Shown one piece after another: positions 51,323 through 54,747 of a stretch of 64,000 nucleotides of DNA. This DNA comes from Alviniconcha marisindica (lineage: Eukaryota > Mollusca > Gastropoda > Provannidae): positions 300,001 to 364,000 of the forward strand of contig JABMCL010001309.1 in assembly GCA_018857735.1 (NCBI GenBank). Direction: 5' to 3'. The position numbers and the translations under genes are program-made. Position 1 is the first letter of the stretch. Each line of letters begins with the position of its first letter. Under the pieces are notes generated by a model. It did no database searches and was not told where the DNA came from. It was given only the letters and a program-made list of their open reading frames with translations.

Positions 51323-54300
51323 GAAAGACAGAGACTTGGAGTTGGAGAGAGAAAGTGTGAGAAACATTTTTAGAGAAAGAGAGGGACACGGGGAGAGAGA
51401 GAGGTCTCATTTTTGGAGACAGAAAGAGAGGGAGGGACACGGGGGAGAGAGAGAGAGGTCCCTTTTTTAGAATCTACACACACACTGATCTGGTGTGGAT
51501 GACAGTGTGAGTGTGTCTAGAAAAAAATAGAAAAAAAAGCCAGAGAAAACCCAGACACACAAAAACAAAGAGAGACCTCTTGAAGCACAAACCCAGTTCA
51601 CAATCAACAGTATTTCATTTTTTTCATTTTTACCTGCAACAATATTTAATTTTTTCAGTTTTACCCTCAACAGTATTTAATTTTTTCAGTTTTACCCTCA
51701 ACAGTATTTCATTTTTTTTCTTCAGTTTTACCTTCAACAATATTTTATTTTTTCAGTTTTACCCTCAACAGTATTTCTTTTTTTTCAGTTTTACCTTCTC
51801 CTTCACTCTCAGCGCTTCTCTTCTGGTTGCTGGACGAACCACCCGAGGGCGGGGCTGCCGGAAAGCTGAAAGTGGATCCTGGCTCCCTCTTGCCTCCAAA
51901 CACGCTGGAGGTGGCTGGGGCTGCAGACGACAACGCTGCTTCTCTCTTGCCTCCAAACATGCTGCTGCTGCCGCTGGAGCTGCCAGCTTCCAGGCCAGAT
52001 CCCCTTGCCAGGATCCTTCCGCCCTTCAACAACCTTGAACCCTGACCTTCTCTGCCGGTGCCTAGTGCTTCGGATTTGATCGCTCCTTCACCTTCCCTTG
52101 GTTTGTGACCTGGAAAATCTCCAAACAGTTCCTTCCTTCCACGTTCTTGTTTCACTTTCAGCTGATTTTCAGCTGCTGTGGCGGCAGCGGATGAAAACTG
52201 TGGCTGTCCTGAAGATGCCGGCTGTTGCCCAGTTTCACTGGTCTGCCTTCCACCGTGGGTCTGTTTGCTGCTGGTGGCCGATTCCTGCGACTGCCTCGTG
52301 CCAAACACAGATGGACCTATTCTTCCCCCAAAAACTGAGGCAGTGGTTGAAGACGGTTGCGTCGTACCTGGTTTCGTGGAATCTCCTCGGAGGCCACCAA
52401 ACAACTTTGAGGATCCAGCTTGTGGTGTGAAGCGCTGCCCGGAGGACAGTTTGCTGGAGCCGCCAAAAACAGAGGCACTGGACCCAGCAGCAGCTACAGG
52501 GAAAGGCACAGCTTGGCTGTCTGATGACCTGGAGGTCTGAGAAGGTTCCTGCTTCACAACAGTGCTGCCTGCTCCGCCGAACACACTTCCTTCTGGTTGT
52601 GAGAGTTTTGCTGTGCCACCAAACACACTCGAAAAAGTGGTGGTGCTTGCTCCAAACGCGCTTGACTGAGCGCCTGAGCTGACTGGCAAGGCGAAACTGG
52701 GAGCAGAACCCCCCATTGGACTGGATGCACTCTGTGACGTAGAAAGCCCCGTCTGAGACTGAGAAGTTGCGGCTCCCATCCGTGATGAACCAAACACTGA
52801 CGCAGCCTGGCCCCCACCACTACCAAGAAAGCTGCTAGAACTAGAAGTAGAAACTGATGATGTTGTTGTTGGTCTCACGGCCACAGAGGAAGGCGCTGTT
52901 ACCGATCCAAACCCGGAAGTGACACCAGGCGCACCAGCGGAGGTTGTGCTGGCCCCAAACACTGAACTGCTGGCTGCAGAGGAAGTGAACGCTGTTGGTG
53001 CTGCTGAAGAACTTTGGCTGAAGACAGAGCTGGCCACTCGGCCGAGTCCACTCTGGTTCTTGTCAGACTTTTGACCAAAAACTGAACCTGTTTTGCTGCC
53101 AAGAGCAGAAAACCCTGTTGGGCTACTCATGCTGGAGTTGGTGCTGGTGGCAGCGGACATGGGGCCTGACGACCCATCAGACCCTTTGGTTGTCTGGGTG
53201 CCGAACACTGATGGGCCACCAAATACAGAAGTGCTCTGAGTCTGAGTGGAGGGCAACTTAAAGGATGTGCTTGCTGGCCCTGCTGAACTTGAAGTGCCAA
53301 ACACGGATGATCCCCCACCAAACCCACCACCTGTCCCTGGGCCAAACCCAGATGAGCCTGTACCTGCTCCTGATGAGCCTGTTCCAAATCCTGCAGACCC
53401 TGTACCAACTCCAGACGAGCCTGTTCCAAATCCTGCACCCAAACCAGATGAGCCTGTTCCAAATCCTGCAGTTCCTGTACCAAATCCGGATGAGCGTGTT
53501 CCAAATCCAGATGAGCCTGTTCCAAATCCTGCAGTTCCTGTACCAAAACCAGACGAGCCTGTTCCAAATCCAGATGAGCTTGTGCCCAAACCAGATGAGC
53601 CTGTTCCAAATCCAGATGAGCTTGTGCCCAAATCAGATGAGCCTGTTCCAAATCCAGATGAGCTTGTGCCCAAACCAGATGAGCCTGTTCCAAATCCGGA
53701 TGAGCCTGTTCCAAAACCGGATGAGCCTGTTCCAAATCCGGCAGATCCTGTACTAAAACCAGATGAGCTTGTTCCAAATCTGGCAGATCCTGTACTAAAA
53801 CCAGATGAGCCTGTCCCAAATCCAGCAGATCCTGTTCCAAAACCAGATGAGCTGGTTTCAAACCCAGCAGAGCCTGTACCATCTCCAGATAAACCTGTTC
53901 CTGATGCTGTGCCAAATCCAGATGAACCTGATCCCAAAGGCGGTGCTGTAGATCTTGTGGTTGTGCCAAATCCAGATGAGCCTGTTCCAAATCCCCTCAT
54001 TCCACCTCCACCAAATCCAGCGCCAGAAGCAGACGATACACCACTGGTGGCAGGGCTGCTTACTGCACCAAATACCGAACCGGCAGCACTGAAGACTGAG
54101 CCTCCCGCTGTTGAACTTGAAGGACTGCCAAACCCTGACCCAAACACAGTTCCTGCACCCGTGGGCTTTGCACTAGTTGTTGTTTGTGCAGCAAAACCTG
54201 AAGGCACACTGGTAGTGGTACCAAACGCTGGCGTGCTGGAGCCACTTGAAGTTGAAACAAAGCCTGCATTTGGGTTCCCTGTGCCAAAGCTCGGAGCTGA

Positions 54301-54747
54301 ACTTGAAACAGACGTGCTGAATCCTTGTGTTGAGGAGGCACTGGACCCAAACACAGAGGCCATGGATCCGGATGTTCCAAAGATGCTGTCAGAAGTTCTG
54401 CTGAATCCTCCTGTGTTTCCGTTTCCTGTTCTGCTGGAAGTGGAACCAAATCCTGGCGCTGACCCAAAGCCAGCGGTGCTGAAAGTGCTGGGGTTAAAGC
54501 CAGTGTTGTTTGCACCTGTCAGTGTCACACTTCCAGTTCCAAAGGCTGGGCTTGCAGTAGTTCCTGATCCAAAACCTTGAGAGCCAGAACCAAAAGATGC
54601 TGACCCCGTAAGTGTAATACTAGCACCAAAGCCTGGGGCTGTGTTTGAAGTAGAACCAGAAGAGCCAAACCCTGGTGATGTACCAAAAGGAGATGAGGAC
54701 TGCTGCTGACCAAAACCAGACCCAAACCCGGAGCCTGGGTTCATCAT
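13702..54747 (-). CDS. MCM3AP: GANP / MCM3AP, SAC3-domain mRNA export factor, 28 coding exons
   Basis: GANP is the animal counterpart of yeast Sac3. It is the scaffold of the TREX-2 complex, which tethers active genes and mRNPs to nuclear pores. Order along the protein: an FG-repeat nucleoporin-like region (about 1-800), a basic linker, an RRM-like domain (about 1035-1085), the SAC3 domain (about 1250-1620; [29 protein letters not shown]-like [15 protein letters not shown]), an acidic/coiled linker (about 1650-1900) and a C-terminal MCM3AP region. Twenty-eight exons were traced by eye; every junction has GT/AG and matching phase except around exon 23. The coding sum is about 8.1 kb (about 2,700 residues against about 1,980 in human); the excess is mainly in the FG region. 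Introns are dominated by minisatellites seeded at splice junctions. It is divergently paired with ST7. Confidence 0.92.
14528..14710 (+). mobile_element. SINE family C, copy 1, 12-bp TSD, beside the exon 28 acceptor
   Basis: The sequence begins ACATAGTTCAGGAGCTGTGT and ends in a (CAT)n tail. It is flanked by perfect 12-bp repeats ACCGTAACAAAC at 14516-14527 and 14711-14722. It matches the element at 18178-18349. The insertion lies only about 40 bp upstream of the exon 28 acceptor and has pushed older intron sequence away from the splice site. There is no convincing tRNA head, so the exact class is uncertain. Confidence 0.8.
14723..16280. repeat. GANP intron 27, retroposon debris
   Basis: Holds a family D copy (about 15054-15200: GATGTACCTCTGGTGGAGTT...GCCAGGTGAGAGTTACCGTA), a poly-G (about 15332-15342), an A/T inverted run (15772-15800), and (15858-16120) a piece carrying the SINE tail TAATAAGCCTTACGGTTTCT plus TTAC repeats. 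Confidence 0.6.
16281..16395 (-). CDS. MCM3AP: GANP exon 27
   Basis: Encodes [20 protein letters not shown] and [18 protein letters not shown]. It starts after ...GTGGATGCAG (16396-) and ends at a GTCAGTGG donor. Acidic, and aligns with the vertebrate segment that follows the P-W-D/T-D-I-V block. Enters phase 0, leaves phase 1. Confidence 0.8.
16401..16960 (+). repeat. (AC)n microsatellite with ATATGC interruptions, abutting exon 27
   Basis: About 560 bp of AC dinucleotides broken by CATATGCAC every 20-40 bp. On the coding (-) strand this is (GT)n running straight into the exon 27 acceptor, so the acceptor has no conventional polypyrimidine tract. Confidence 0.95.
17292..17451 (-). CDS. MCM3AP: GANP exon 26
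   Basis: The acceptor is CGTTTCAG and the donor GTGAGAAAG. Encodes [20 protein letters not shown] and [20 protein letters not shown], matching the conserved P-W-D-D-hydrophobic segment near the C-terminus of GANP. Enters phase 2, leaves phase 0. Confidence 0.85.
17470..17600 (+). repeat. (ATA)n plus retroposon tail module
   Basis: AATAATAATAATAATGAGGA...TAGAGCGCCCATCTACCGCA...GGGCGCTTTACAATAACG. A related piece is at about 42270-42335. Confidence 0.5.
17761..18430 (+). mobile_element. SINE family A, copy 1 (tRNA-headed), interrupted by family C
   Basis: The head GGGGATAGCTCAGTGGTTAG has an A-box-like sequence, and GGTTCGAATCC is a B box of the RNA polymerase III promoter, so it derives from a tRNA. 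The body continues to 18177. After a nested family C element it resumes (18364-18430) with the tail AGCGCAGCGAGTCTGC...AGCACTACATAAAAGTGACC. The head does not fold into a complete tRNA, so it is not a tRNA gene. It lies in GANP intron 25, antisense to the gene. Reverse copies: 41053-41515 and 45290-45672. Confidence 0.85.
18178..18349 (+). mobile_element. SINE family C, copy 2, nested in SINE A, 14-bp TSD
   Basis: Flanked by perfect 14-bp repeats CTTTCAGAACCACA at 18164-18177 and 18350-18363. It shares TAGTTCAGGAGCTGTGTGAG, GTTTCCGTGGACGTAAAG and ATCTGAGGACATTAAGCA with copy 1 and ends in (CTAC)n. It is younger than the SINE A it interrupts. Confidence 0.88.
18650..19600 (-). repeat. Purine-rich minisatellite, unit about 45-50 bp, next to exon 25 donor
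   Basis: Units of AGAAAATTATGGTCCAAGAG plus (ACAG)n and GGGGCAGAGACAGAAACAG repeat about 20 times, with (AG)n expansions in the distal copies. It starts within about 10-20 bp of the exon 25 donor, but its unit does not contain the junction. Confidence 0.9.
19607..19802 (-). CDS. MCM3AP: GANP exon 25
   Basis: The acceptor is CCCTCTTTCAG and the donor GTCAGCG. Encodes [20 protein letters not shown], then [20 protein letters not shown], aligning with the W-N...H-L...P-W block of vertebrate GANP. Enters after one base of exon 24 (phase 1), leaves with two bases of a codon. Confidence 0.85.
20602..20731 (-). CDS. MCM3AP: GANP exon 24
   Basis: The acceptor is CTGCTTTGCAG and the donor GTAAGGA. 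Encodes [20 protein letters not shown] and [17 protein letters not shown], matching the vertebrate PGAIIELFNSVLQF...LSWP segment. The first 27 bp of the exon and its acceptor are reproduced about twenty times in the array upstream. Confidence 0.88.
20732..22570 (-). repeat. Minisatellite copying the exon 24 acceptor, unit 68 bp (87-bp variant)
   Basis: Each unit on the coding strand carries CTGCTTTGCAG|GCCCCCAAC, about 27 bp of exon 24 coding sequence (through GTTTGTACAAC), and about 30 bp of intron-like sequence. There are roughly twenty copies. Variant units carry an insert around CAGCGATGGGTTGG. It is interrupted by a degraded exon 24 copy at 21176-21420. Confidence 0.92.
21176..21420 (-). 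pseudogene. Degraded duplicate of GANP exon 24 and its flank
   Basis: Collinear with 20475-20713 (for example GGGATGCAAGACAAGATTCT in both) but with many small indels. The donor GTAAGG is destroyed and the frame is lost. It is either a decayed tandem duplicate or an unpolished/misassembled read segment. Confidence 0.75.
22645..22798 (-). CDS. MCM3AP: GANP exon 23 (probable, frame-disrupted)
   Basis: Between a possible acceptor (GGTACTGAG) and a GTAGGT donor the minus strand reads, in pieces across frames, AVNF, RRQTL, WVED and [20 protein letters not shown]. These match in order the vertebrate segment AVQWLVS...CCQTLIQYVEDG...GRFF-DRR. The span is 154 bp, one base off a multiple of three, and two or three single-base indels are needed. 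This could be a consensus error or a real lesion. Boundaries are tentative. Confidence 0.5.
22799..23340 (-). repeat. Degenerate repeat stretch in GANP intron 22
   Basis: Three or more ragged copies of a unit around GCATTTCTATGGCTATGTCA...CAGCCAAGGTCAGGAAAGCT, with homopolymer-rich noise. Resembles poorly resolved tandem repeat. Confidence 0.55.
23430..24079 (-). repeat. Minisatellite copying the exon 22 donor, unit about 110 bp
   Basis: Units on the coding strand contain GTGGTGGAGCTGTCGGTCAC...TTGCCATTGCCTCTGCAGTT (homologous to the last about 65 bp of exon 22), then CGCAAGCACAG|GTATGTTGT (the donor), then spacer. About five copies, some degraded (for example 23520-23650). Confidence 0.88.
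24080..24352 (-). CDS. MCM3AP: GANP exon 22
   Basis: The acceptor is GGTCTTTCAG and the donor GTATGTTG. Encodes [20 protein letters not shown] and [20 protein letters not shown], then [20 protein letters not shown]. It aligns with vertebrate VYWLSALLQLKQLLQAKP...LPLVVLVP. 91 codons, phase 0 at both ends. Confidence 0.9.
24508..24700. repeat. (TA)n and poly-G tract in intron 21
   Basis: TA repeats at 24510-24535 and an uninterrupted G run at 24668-24696. Confidence 0.9.
24820..24935. repeat. 65-bp tandem duplication
   Basis: CCTGAATGAAATATACACAG...ACCAATCACTACCAGCTTGT is repeated twice with few differences. Confidence 0.8.
24937..25015 (-). pseudogene. Exon 20-like pseudo-exon in GANP intron 21
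   Basis: The minus strand encodes [20 protein letters not shown] then stops. Exon 20 (26825-) starts [18 protein letters not shown]. The shared EFAP-G-HWKLLL core indicates an old duplication of the exon 20 5' end about 1.8 kb downstream. It has no donor and runs into a stop, so it is not expected to be used. Confidence 0.75.
25445..25654 (-). CDS. MCM3AP: GANP exon 21
   Basis: The acceptor is CTGCTTGCAG (after CTCTGCAA on +) and the donor GTGAGAGC. Encodes [34 protein letters not shown] and [19 protein letters not shown], aligning with vertebrate TLSLFNSL...ISVNVCIKV...GASGLMLLLP. 70 codons, phase 0. Confidence 0.9.
25757..25893 (+). repeat. (AC)n microsatellite
   Basis: AC tract at 25757-25806 and a shorter one at 25882-25892. 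Confidence 0.95.
25893..26012 (-). mobile_element. Dispersed family D element (reverse copy)
   Basis: ACAAGGGAGTTAATTAGCCA...GACCTGAGTCGTCTACAGGT...AACTCTCACCTGGCGTGTGA. It is the reverse complement of the copies at 15054 and 45862 and of one arm at 60330-60600. A non-coding repeat of about 130-150 bp; class unknown. Confidence 0.7.
26623..26825 (-). CDS. MCM3AP: GANP exon 20
   Basis: The acceptor is CTGTGTTCAG and the donor GTTAGGG. Encodes [20 protein letters not shown], an acidic [10 protein letters not shown] stretch, and [20 protein letters not shown]. It aligns with vertebrate VFWKLVLVLP...ILANWLKVKF. Enters phase 1, leaves phase 0. Confidence 0.9.
26826..27900 (-). repeat. Minisatellite copying the exon 20 3' splice region, unit about 33 bp
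   Basis: The unit GGGTTAACACCGCTGCACAA plus CTCTGTTCTGAT repeats about 30 times. The intron end at the exon 20 acceptor (GTTAACACAGCTGCGCAACT, then GTGTTCAG) is itself the first unit. Copies beyond about 27600 become ragged. Confidence 0.92.
27901..28296. other. Low-quality, G/C-homopolymer-rich stretch of intron 19
   Basis: Many runs of G or C plus fragments CAAATCATCCCA and AAACCATCAGCAC. Appears to be a poorly resolved repeat. No gene feature. Confidence 0.5.
28297..28487 (-). CDS. MCM3AP: GANP exon 19
   Basis: The acceptor is TTTGCCTGCAG and the donor GTCAGTGG. Encodes [40 protein letters not shown] and [14 protein letters not shown]. Helical, corresponding to the region before W-K-L-V/L in vertebrate GANP. 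Enters phase 2, leaves phase 1. Confidence 0.82.
28500..28725 (-). repeat. Short tandem repeat beside exon 19 acceptor, unit about 55 bp
   Basis: Three to four diverged copies of ACACTGAATGAAGAYRGATAAGG with A-rich spacers. Confidence 0.7.
29662..29822 (-). CDS. MCM3AP: GANP exon 18
   Basis: The acceptor is TTTACCTCCGCAG and the donor GTAAGCC. Encodes [20 protein letters not shown] and [20 protein letters not shown]. It aligns with the vertebrate ARKKLRRQMRAFPAAP segment. Enters phase 0, leaves phase 2. Confidence 0.85.
30447..30660 (-). CDS. MCM3AP: GANP exon 17
   Basis: The acceptor is TTTTTTTCAG and the donor GTGAGACG. Encodes [40 protein letters not shown] and [13 protein letters not shown]; helical, matching the vertebrate LVEEIFQTAK...YLQRWREAV region. 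Confidence 0.87.
30690..30815 (+). mobile_element. Dispersed retroposon fragment (family E)
   Basis: GGTGACCACTGCGTGCTAGG...TGTGCAGTCTCTACAAAAGT resembles 56095-56205 (GGTCACCACATGGCTAGGCT...TGTGCAGACTATGCAAAGGT). Two diverged copies of the same non-coding family. Confidence 0.5.
31065..31229 (-). CDS. MCM3AP: GANP exon 16
   Basis: The acceptor is GTCTTTTTCAG and the donor GTGAGTTC. Encodes [20 protein letters not shown], a charged [20 protein letters not shown] and [11 protein letters not shown]. Coiled-coil-like, matching the vertebrate EEVSKERERREQER segment. Enters phase 2, leaves phase 2. Confidence 0.87.
31230..32485 (-). repeat. Intron 15 built from copies of both its own splice junctions
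   Basis: About eight copies of TTCAG|AGAGGTCAGCGTGG with the next about 40 bp of exon 16 (31245-31470 and 31790-32010, period about 62-67 bp). At least one good (about 32312-32350) and one degraded (about 31730-31780) copy of the exon 15 end and donor lie in a larger unit of about 300 bp (31480-31790 versus 32050-32345). Confidence 0.88.
32486..32643 (-). CDS. MCM3AP: GANP exon 15
   Basis: The acceptor is CATTGACAG and the donor GTACCAA. Encodes [35 protein letters not shown] and [14 protein letters not shown], matching the helical VVDELIQEAL...MEDLLTAATTGIL part of vertebrate GANP. Enters phase 0, leaves phase 2. Confidence 0.87.
32755..33000 (-). repeat. Family D fragment, poly-G and retroposon tail
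   Basis: ACAAGGGAGTTAATTAGCGC (family D end) is followed by G-rich runs at 32826-32850 and a tail-like GTGCCGTATAAATACTCTTA. Confidence 0.5.
33397..33578 (-). CDS. MCM3AP: GANP exon 14
   Basis: The acceptor is GTCGTTGACAG and the donor GTATGTTTC. Encodes [20 protein letters not shown], a Pro/Ala/Gln-rich disordered linker with QQQQQ, ending NFSNE. Low similarity is expected here; exon phase and context support it. Confidence 0.8.
33579..35000 (-). repeat. Minisatellite copying the exon 14 3' splice region, unit 56 bp
   Basis: Coding-strand unit: GAATAAATGGGGAAGGGCRT, TGAGAATGAGTGTGGTGTTC, ATGTTCCTGGCATCAT. The intron end TTCCCTGGCGTCGTTGACAG|ATGG is homologous to copies reading TTCCCAGCATCGTGGATAGG. 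About two dozen copies; those at 34500-34900 are ragged. Confidence 0.88.
35326..35428 (-). CDS. MCM3AP: GANP exon 13
   Basis: The acceptor is TATGTCTGTCAG and the donor GTGAGTATG. Encodes [20 protein letters not shown] and [14 protein letters not shown], aligning with vertebrate VNGGPLPPVP...CSFNSQNKYIGESL, the end of the SAC3 region. Confidence 0.9.
35429..36620 (-). repeat. Minisatellite copying the exon 13 acceptor, unit about 31 bp
   Basis: The coding-strand unit GTGTTTAATTATGTCTGCCA, G|GTGATCAGTG is repeated about 38 times. The true junction reads TTAATTATGTCTGTCAG|GTGATCAACG, so nearly every copy is an acceptor look-alike followed by the first seven exon bases. Confidence 0.95.
36818..37018 (-). 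CDS. MCM3AP: GANP exon 12
   Basis: The acceptor is TATGCTTCAG and the donor GTAAGATG. Encodes [40 protein letters not shown] and [10 protein letters not shown], aligning with vertebrate [20 protein letters not shown]...KLTVSVGE, the end of the SAC3 domain. 67 codons, phase 0. Confidence 0.93.
37310..38115 (+). repeat. Degenerate (AC)-rich minisatellite in intron 11
   Basis: Units like ACACATTTACCCACAGACAC and AGCTCACACATAATTACCCA; starts about 10 bp from the exon 11 donor. Confidence 0.9.
38122..38347 (-). CDS. MCM3AP: GANP exon 11 (SAC3 domain)
   Basis: The acceptor is TTTTCTTGCAG and the donor GTGAGTG. Encodes [40 protein letters not shown] and [20 protein letters not shown], strongly like vertebrate GANP ([26 protein letters not shown]). 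Confidence 0.95.
38555..40356 (-). repeat. Minisatellite copying the exon 10 donor, unit about 32 bp
   Basis: The coding-strand unit CTGAG|GTGGGTGGGTTGGGA, GRTGGGTCATCG repeats more than 50 times. The real exon 10 end is GACACGCTGAG|GTGGGTGGG, and the first unit begins inside the exon. A non-repeat island is at 39075-39195. Confidence 0.96.
40357..40628 (-). CDS. MCM3AP: GANP exon 10 (SAC3 domain)
   Basis: The acceptor is TTTGCGCAG and the donor GTGGGTGGG. Encodes [60 protein letters not shown] and [19 protein letters not shown], strongly conserved with vertebrate GANP. Confidence 0.95.
41053..41515 (-). mobile_element. SINE family A, copy 2
   Basis: On the minus strand: head GGGGCAGGGATAGCTCAGTG, B box GGTTTGAATCC, body as in the 17761 copy, tail AGCGCAGGGAGTCTGC...GAATAGCGCTATATAAGC. 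The tail is intact here, which defines the full length at about 460 bp. In GANP intron 9, sense to the gene. Confidence 0.85.
41690..41839 (-). CDS. MCM3AP: GANP exon 9 (SAC3 domain)
   Basis: The acceptor is CAATTTCAG and the donor GTACAAC. Encodes [40 protein letters not shown] and [23 protein letters not shown] and WYDFxWNRTRxIRK are hallmark SAC3/GANP motifs. 50 codons, phase 0. Confidence 0.97.
42715..42786 (-). CDS. MCM3AP: GANP exon 8
   Basis: The acceptor is TATGTCTGATCAG and the donor GTCAGTTT. Encodes [20 protein letters not shown] plus SADQ; [17 protein letters not shown] is nearly identical to vertebrate GANP. 24 codons, phase 0. Confidence 0.95.
43218..43360 (-). CDS. MCM3AP: GANP exon 7 (SAC3 start, [10 protein letters not shown])
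   Basis: The acceptor is GTGCCTCACAG and the donor GTACGCC. Encodes [40 protein letters not shown] and EIIPGSST. [12 protein letters not shown] is diagnostic of GANP/SAC3 proteins. Confidence 0.97.
43783..43860 (+). repeat. (GA)n microsatellite
   Basis: About 75 bp of AG dinucleotides in intron 6. Confidence 0.97.
44052..44141 (-). CDS. MCM3AP: GANP exon 6
   Basis: The acceptor is CACTGTTCCAG and the donor GTGAGTCG. Encodes [20 protein letters not shown] and DLRDKLIRQ, aligning with vertebrate [28 protein letters not shown]. Phase 1 in and out. Confidence 0.92.
44301..44356 (+). repeat. Poly-G homopolymer (52 uninterrupted G)
   Basis: G run 44305-44356 (poly-C on the GANP coding strand) in intron 5. 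Confidence 0.9.
44520..44880 (-). mobile_element. SINE family A fragment (copy 4) split by a MITE
   Basis: About 44540-44566 and 44838-44880 read across the MITE as ATGACTGG|GATCTTTT|ACGTGCCACTGCAGC, which is an internal segment of SINE family A (compare 45490-45530). Confidence 0.75.
44567..44837 (-). mobile_element. MITE (copy 2), 271 bp, 8-bp TSD GATCTTTT
   Basis: Ends GGCAATGTCCACTTTTAGCC and (reverse strand) GGCAGTATCCACTTTTAGCC; perfect 8-bp duplications GATCTTTT at 44559-44566 and 44838-44845. The interior aligns, in reverse orientation, to the 8194-8404 copy, including TGAACTGATA...GTGGATATGCC. Length differs mainly by (GT)n. Inserted into a SINE. Confidence 0.92.
44888..45154 (-). 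CDS. MCM3AP: GANP exon 5
   Basis: The acceptor is TTCACTGTAG and the donor GTAAGTGG. Encodes [20 protein letters not shown], a basic [18 protein letters not shown] tract and Ser/Ala repeats; a disordered linker between the RRM-like and SAC3 domains. Confidence 0.83.
45290..45672 (-). mobile_element. SINE family A, copy 3 (3'-truncated)
   Basis: Minus strand: GGGGATAGCTGGGTGGTTGG head, degraded B box (GTTCAAGTCC), body as in the other copies, ending before the tail module. GANP intron 4. Confidence 0.8.
45862..46440 (+). repeat. Family D element followed by GT-rich repeat, unit about 120-155 bp
   Basis: 45862-46005 is a family D copy (GATGTACCTCTGGTGGAGTT...GAGAGTTACCGTA). Then GGCTGTTGAAGTGTGTG-type units recur at about 46008, 46140 and 46290, with TGCACAAATGCACA segments. 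Confidence 0.7.
46484..46661 (-). CDS. MCM3AP: GANP exon 4
   Basis: The acceptor is TTTTTTACAG and the donor GTAACGC. Encodes [20 protein letters not shown] then [20 protein letters not shown] and [14 protein letters not shown]. It completes the RRM-like domain (vertebrate ...AxARKKGK...MAIFWHRKKISP). Confidence 0.88.
46800..47390 (+). repeat. Tandem duplication of about 305 bp with AC repeats
   Basis: TTTTTGGATCTTGTTTCAGA, TTTTTGACAGGTCAACAGAT and the following segment occur at about 46811 and again at about 47117. Both copies run into ACACACA with CAAGTTACACGCTCACTAAC units. Confidence 0.9.
47985..48335 (-). repeat. Minisatellite beginning at the exon 3 donor, unit about 68 bp
   Basis: Coding-strand units begin GTGAGTTGGGTGTTGTTGCA and continue CTGTACGAAATTACGATAGC, CTTTGGACAGTAAGC. 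The real exon 3 donor is CAT|GTGAGTTGGGTG, so the donor itself is the start of the first unit. About five copies. Confidence 0.92.
48336..48538 (-). CDS. MCM3AP: GANP exon 3 (RRM-like domain)
   Basis: The acceptor is CTACCTTCAG and the donor GTGAGTTGG. Encodes [20 protein letters not shown] and [20 protein letters not shown], then [20 protein letters not shown]. It aligns with the vertebrate CKxIPDYLN...HFGK...RRSKKLAVVHF RRM-like region. Confidence 0.92.
48717..50360 (-). repeat. Minisatellite in intron 2, unit about 56 bp
   Basis: TTTTACTCTGATAAACAACT, GATCAGCCACACACCATTAT, CAACTTTTTCCATGAA, about 24 copies. Interrupted at 49025-49262 by a LINE 3' end. This unit does not match either flanking splice junction. 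Confidence 0.93.
49025..49262 (-). mobile_element. LINE 3'-end fragment (reverse copy)
   Basis: The reverse complement of 6640-6842 (AGTACCCAGTTTCTGCTACA, (GT)n, ATATTTAGGTTAATATGTAT, GCGCATGATAAATGTACATT, ATTATTATT). The tail is duplicated. It shows the 3'UTR and tail structure of that LINE family. Confidence 0.85.
50516..50602 (-). CDS. MCM3AP: GANP exon 2
   Basis: The acceptor is CTTTCTTCCAG and the donor GTGAGTGTC. Encodes [20 protein letters not shown] plus SEDRPSTS, a basic linker. The phase fits exons 1 and 3 (phase 1 each side). Confidence 0.85.
50647..50970 (+). mobile_element. SINE family B, copy 1 (tRNA-headed), 11-bp TSD
   Basis: Head GTGAGCCGGTTTGGCCTAGC with GGTTCGATACC B box; body CTTGTGACTTTGTCCATCAC; tail TAATAAACTGTACGGTTTCT, GTGGATGTTAAGCACCATGT, TTACTTAC. 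Flanked by TGTTGAATCTG at 50636-50646 and 50971-50981. In GANP intron 1, antisense to the gene. Confidence 0.92.
51292..51321 (+). repeat. Poly-G homopolymer
   Basis: 30 uninterrupted G in intron 1, followed by GA-rich sequence to about 51460. Confidence 0.9.
51600..51794 (-). repeat. T-rich short tandem repeat beside exon 1 donor
   Basis: About six copies of TTTCAGTTTTACCCTCAACA, GTATTTAATTTT (period about 30-35 bp). The real exon 1 donor region reads (plus strand) TTTTTTCAGTTTTAC|CTTCTCC, so the donor GTAAAACTGAAAAA belongs to the first unit. Confidence 0.85.
51795..54747 (-). CDS. MCM3AP: GANP exon 1: FG-repeat nucleoporin-like N-terminus
   Basis: Start ATG at 54747 (a second Met follows directly). 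Encodes about 984 residues rich in Gly, Ser, Thr and FG dipeptides: [20 protein letters not shown], then long runs of GFGTGSS-type and later SVFG-type repeats, then basic, Ser-rich sequence ending [14 protein letters not shown] repeats bind nuclear transport factors and anchor GANP at pores. Donor G|GTAAAACTG at 51794. A 5'UTR acceptor TTTCAG|ACTGAG lies at 54787, so the exon starts at 54786 and at least one non-coding exon is upstream. The opposite strand is open only because of the repeat. Confidence 0.93.
53330..53990 (-). repeat. Coding minisatellite in the FG region, unit 21-30 bp
   Basis: Coding units of GGATTTGGAACAGGCTCATC type (GFGTGSS) repeat about 25 times with a 63-bp higher-order pattern ([15 protein letters not shown]). 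Unit length stays a multiple of three, so the frame is kept. Confidence 0.9.

Noticed and set aside
53246..54580. 444-residue Pro/Asp-rich open frame on the + strand
   Set aside because: It is the antisense of the GANP FG minisatellite; the repeat period keeps the opposite strand open. No independent start context or family resemblance.
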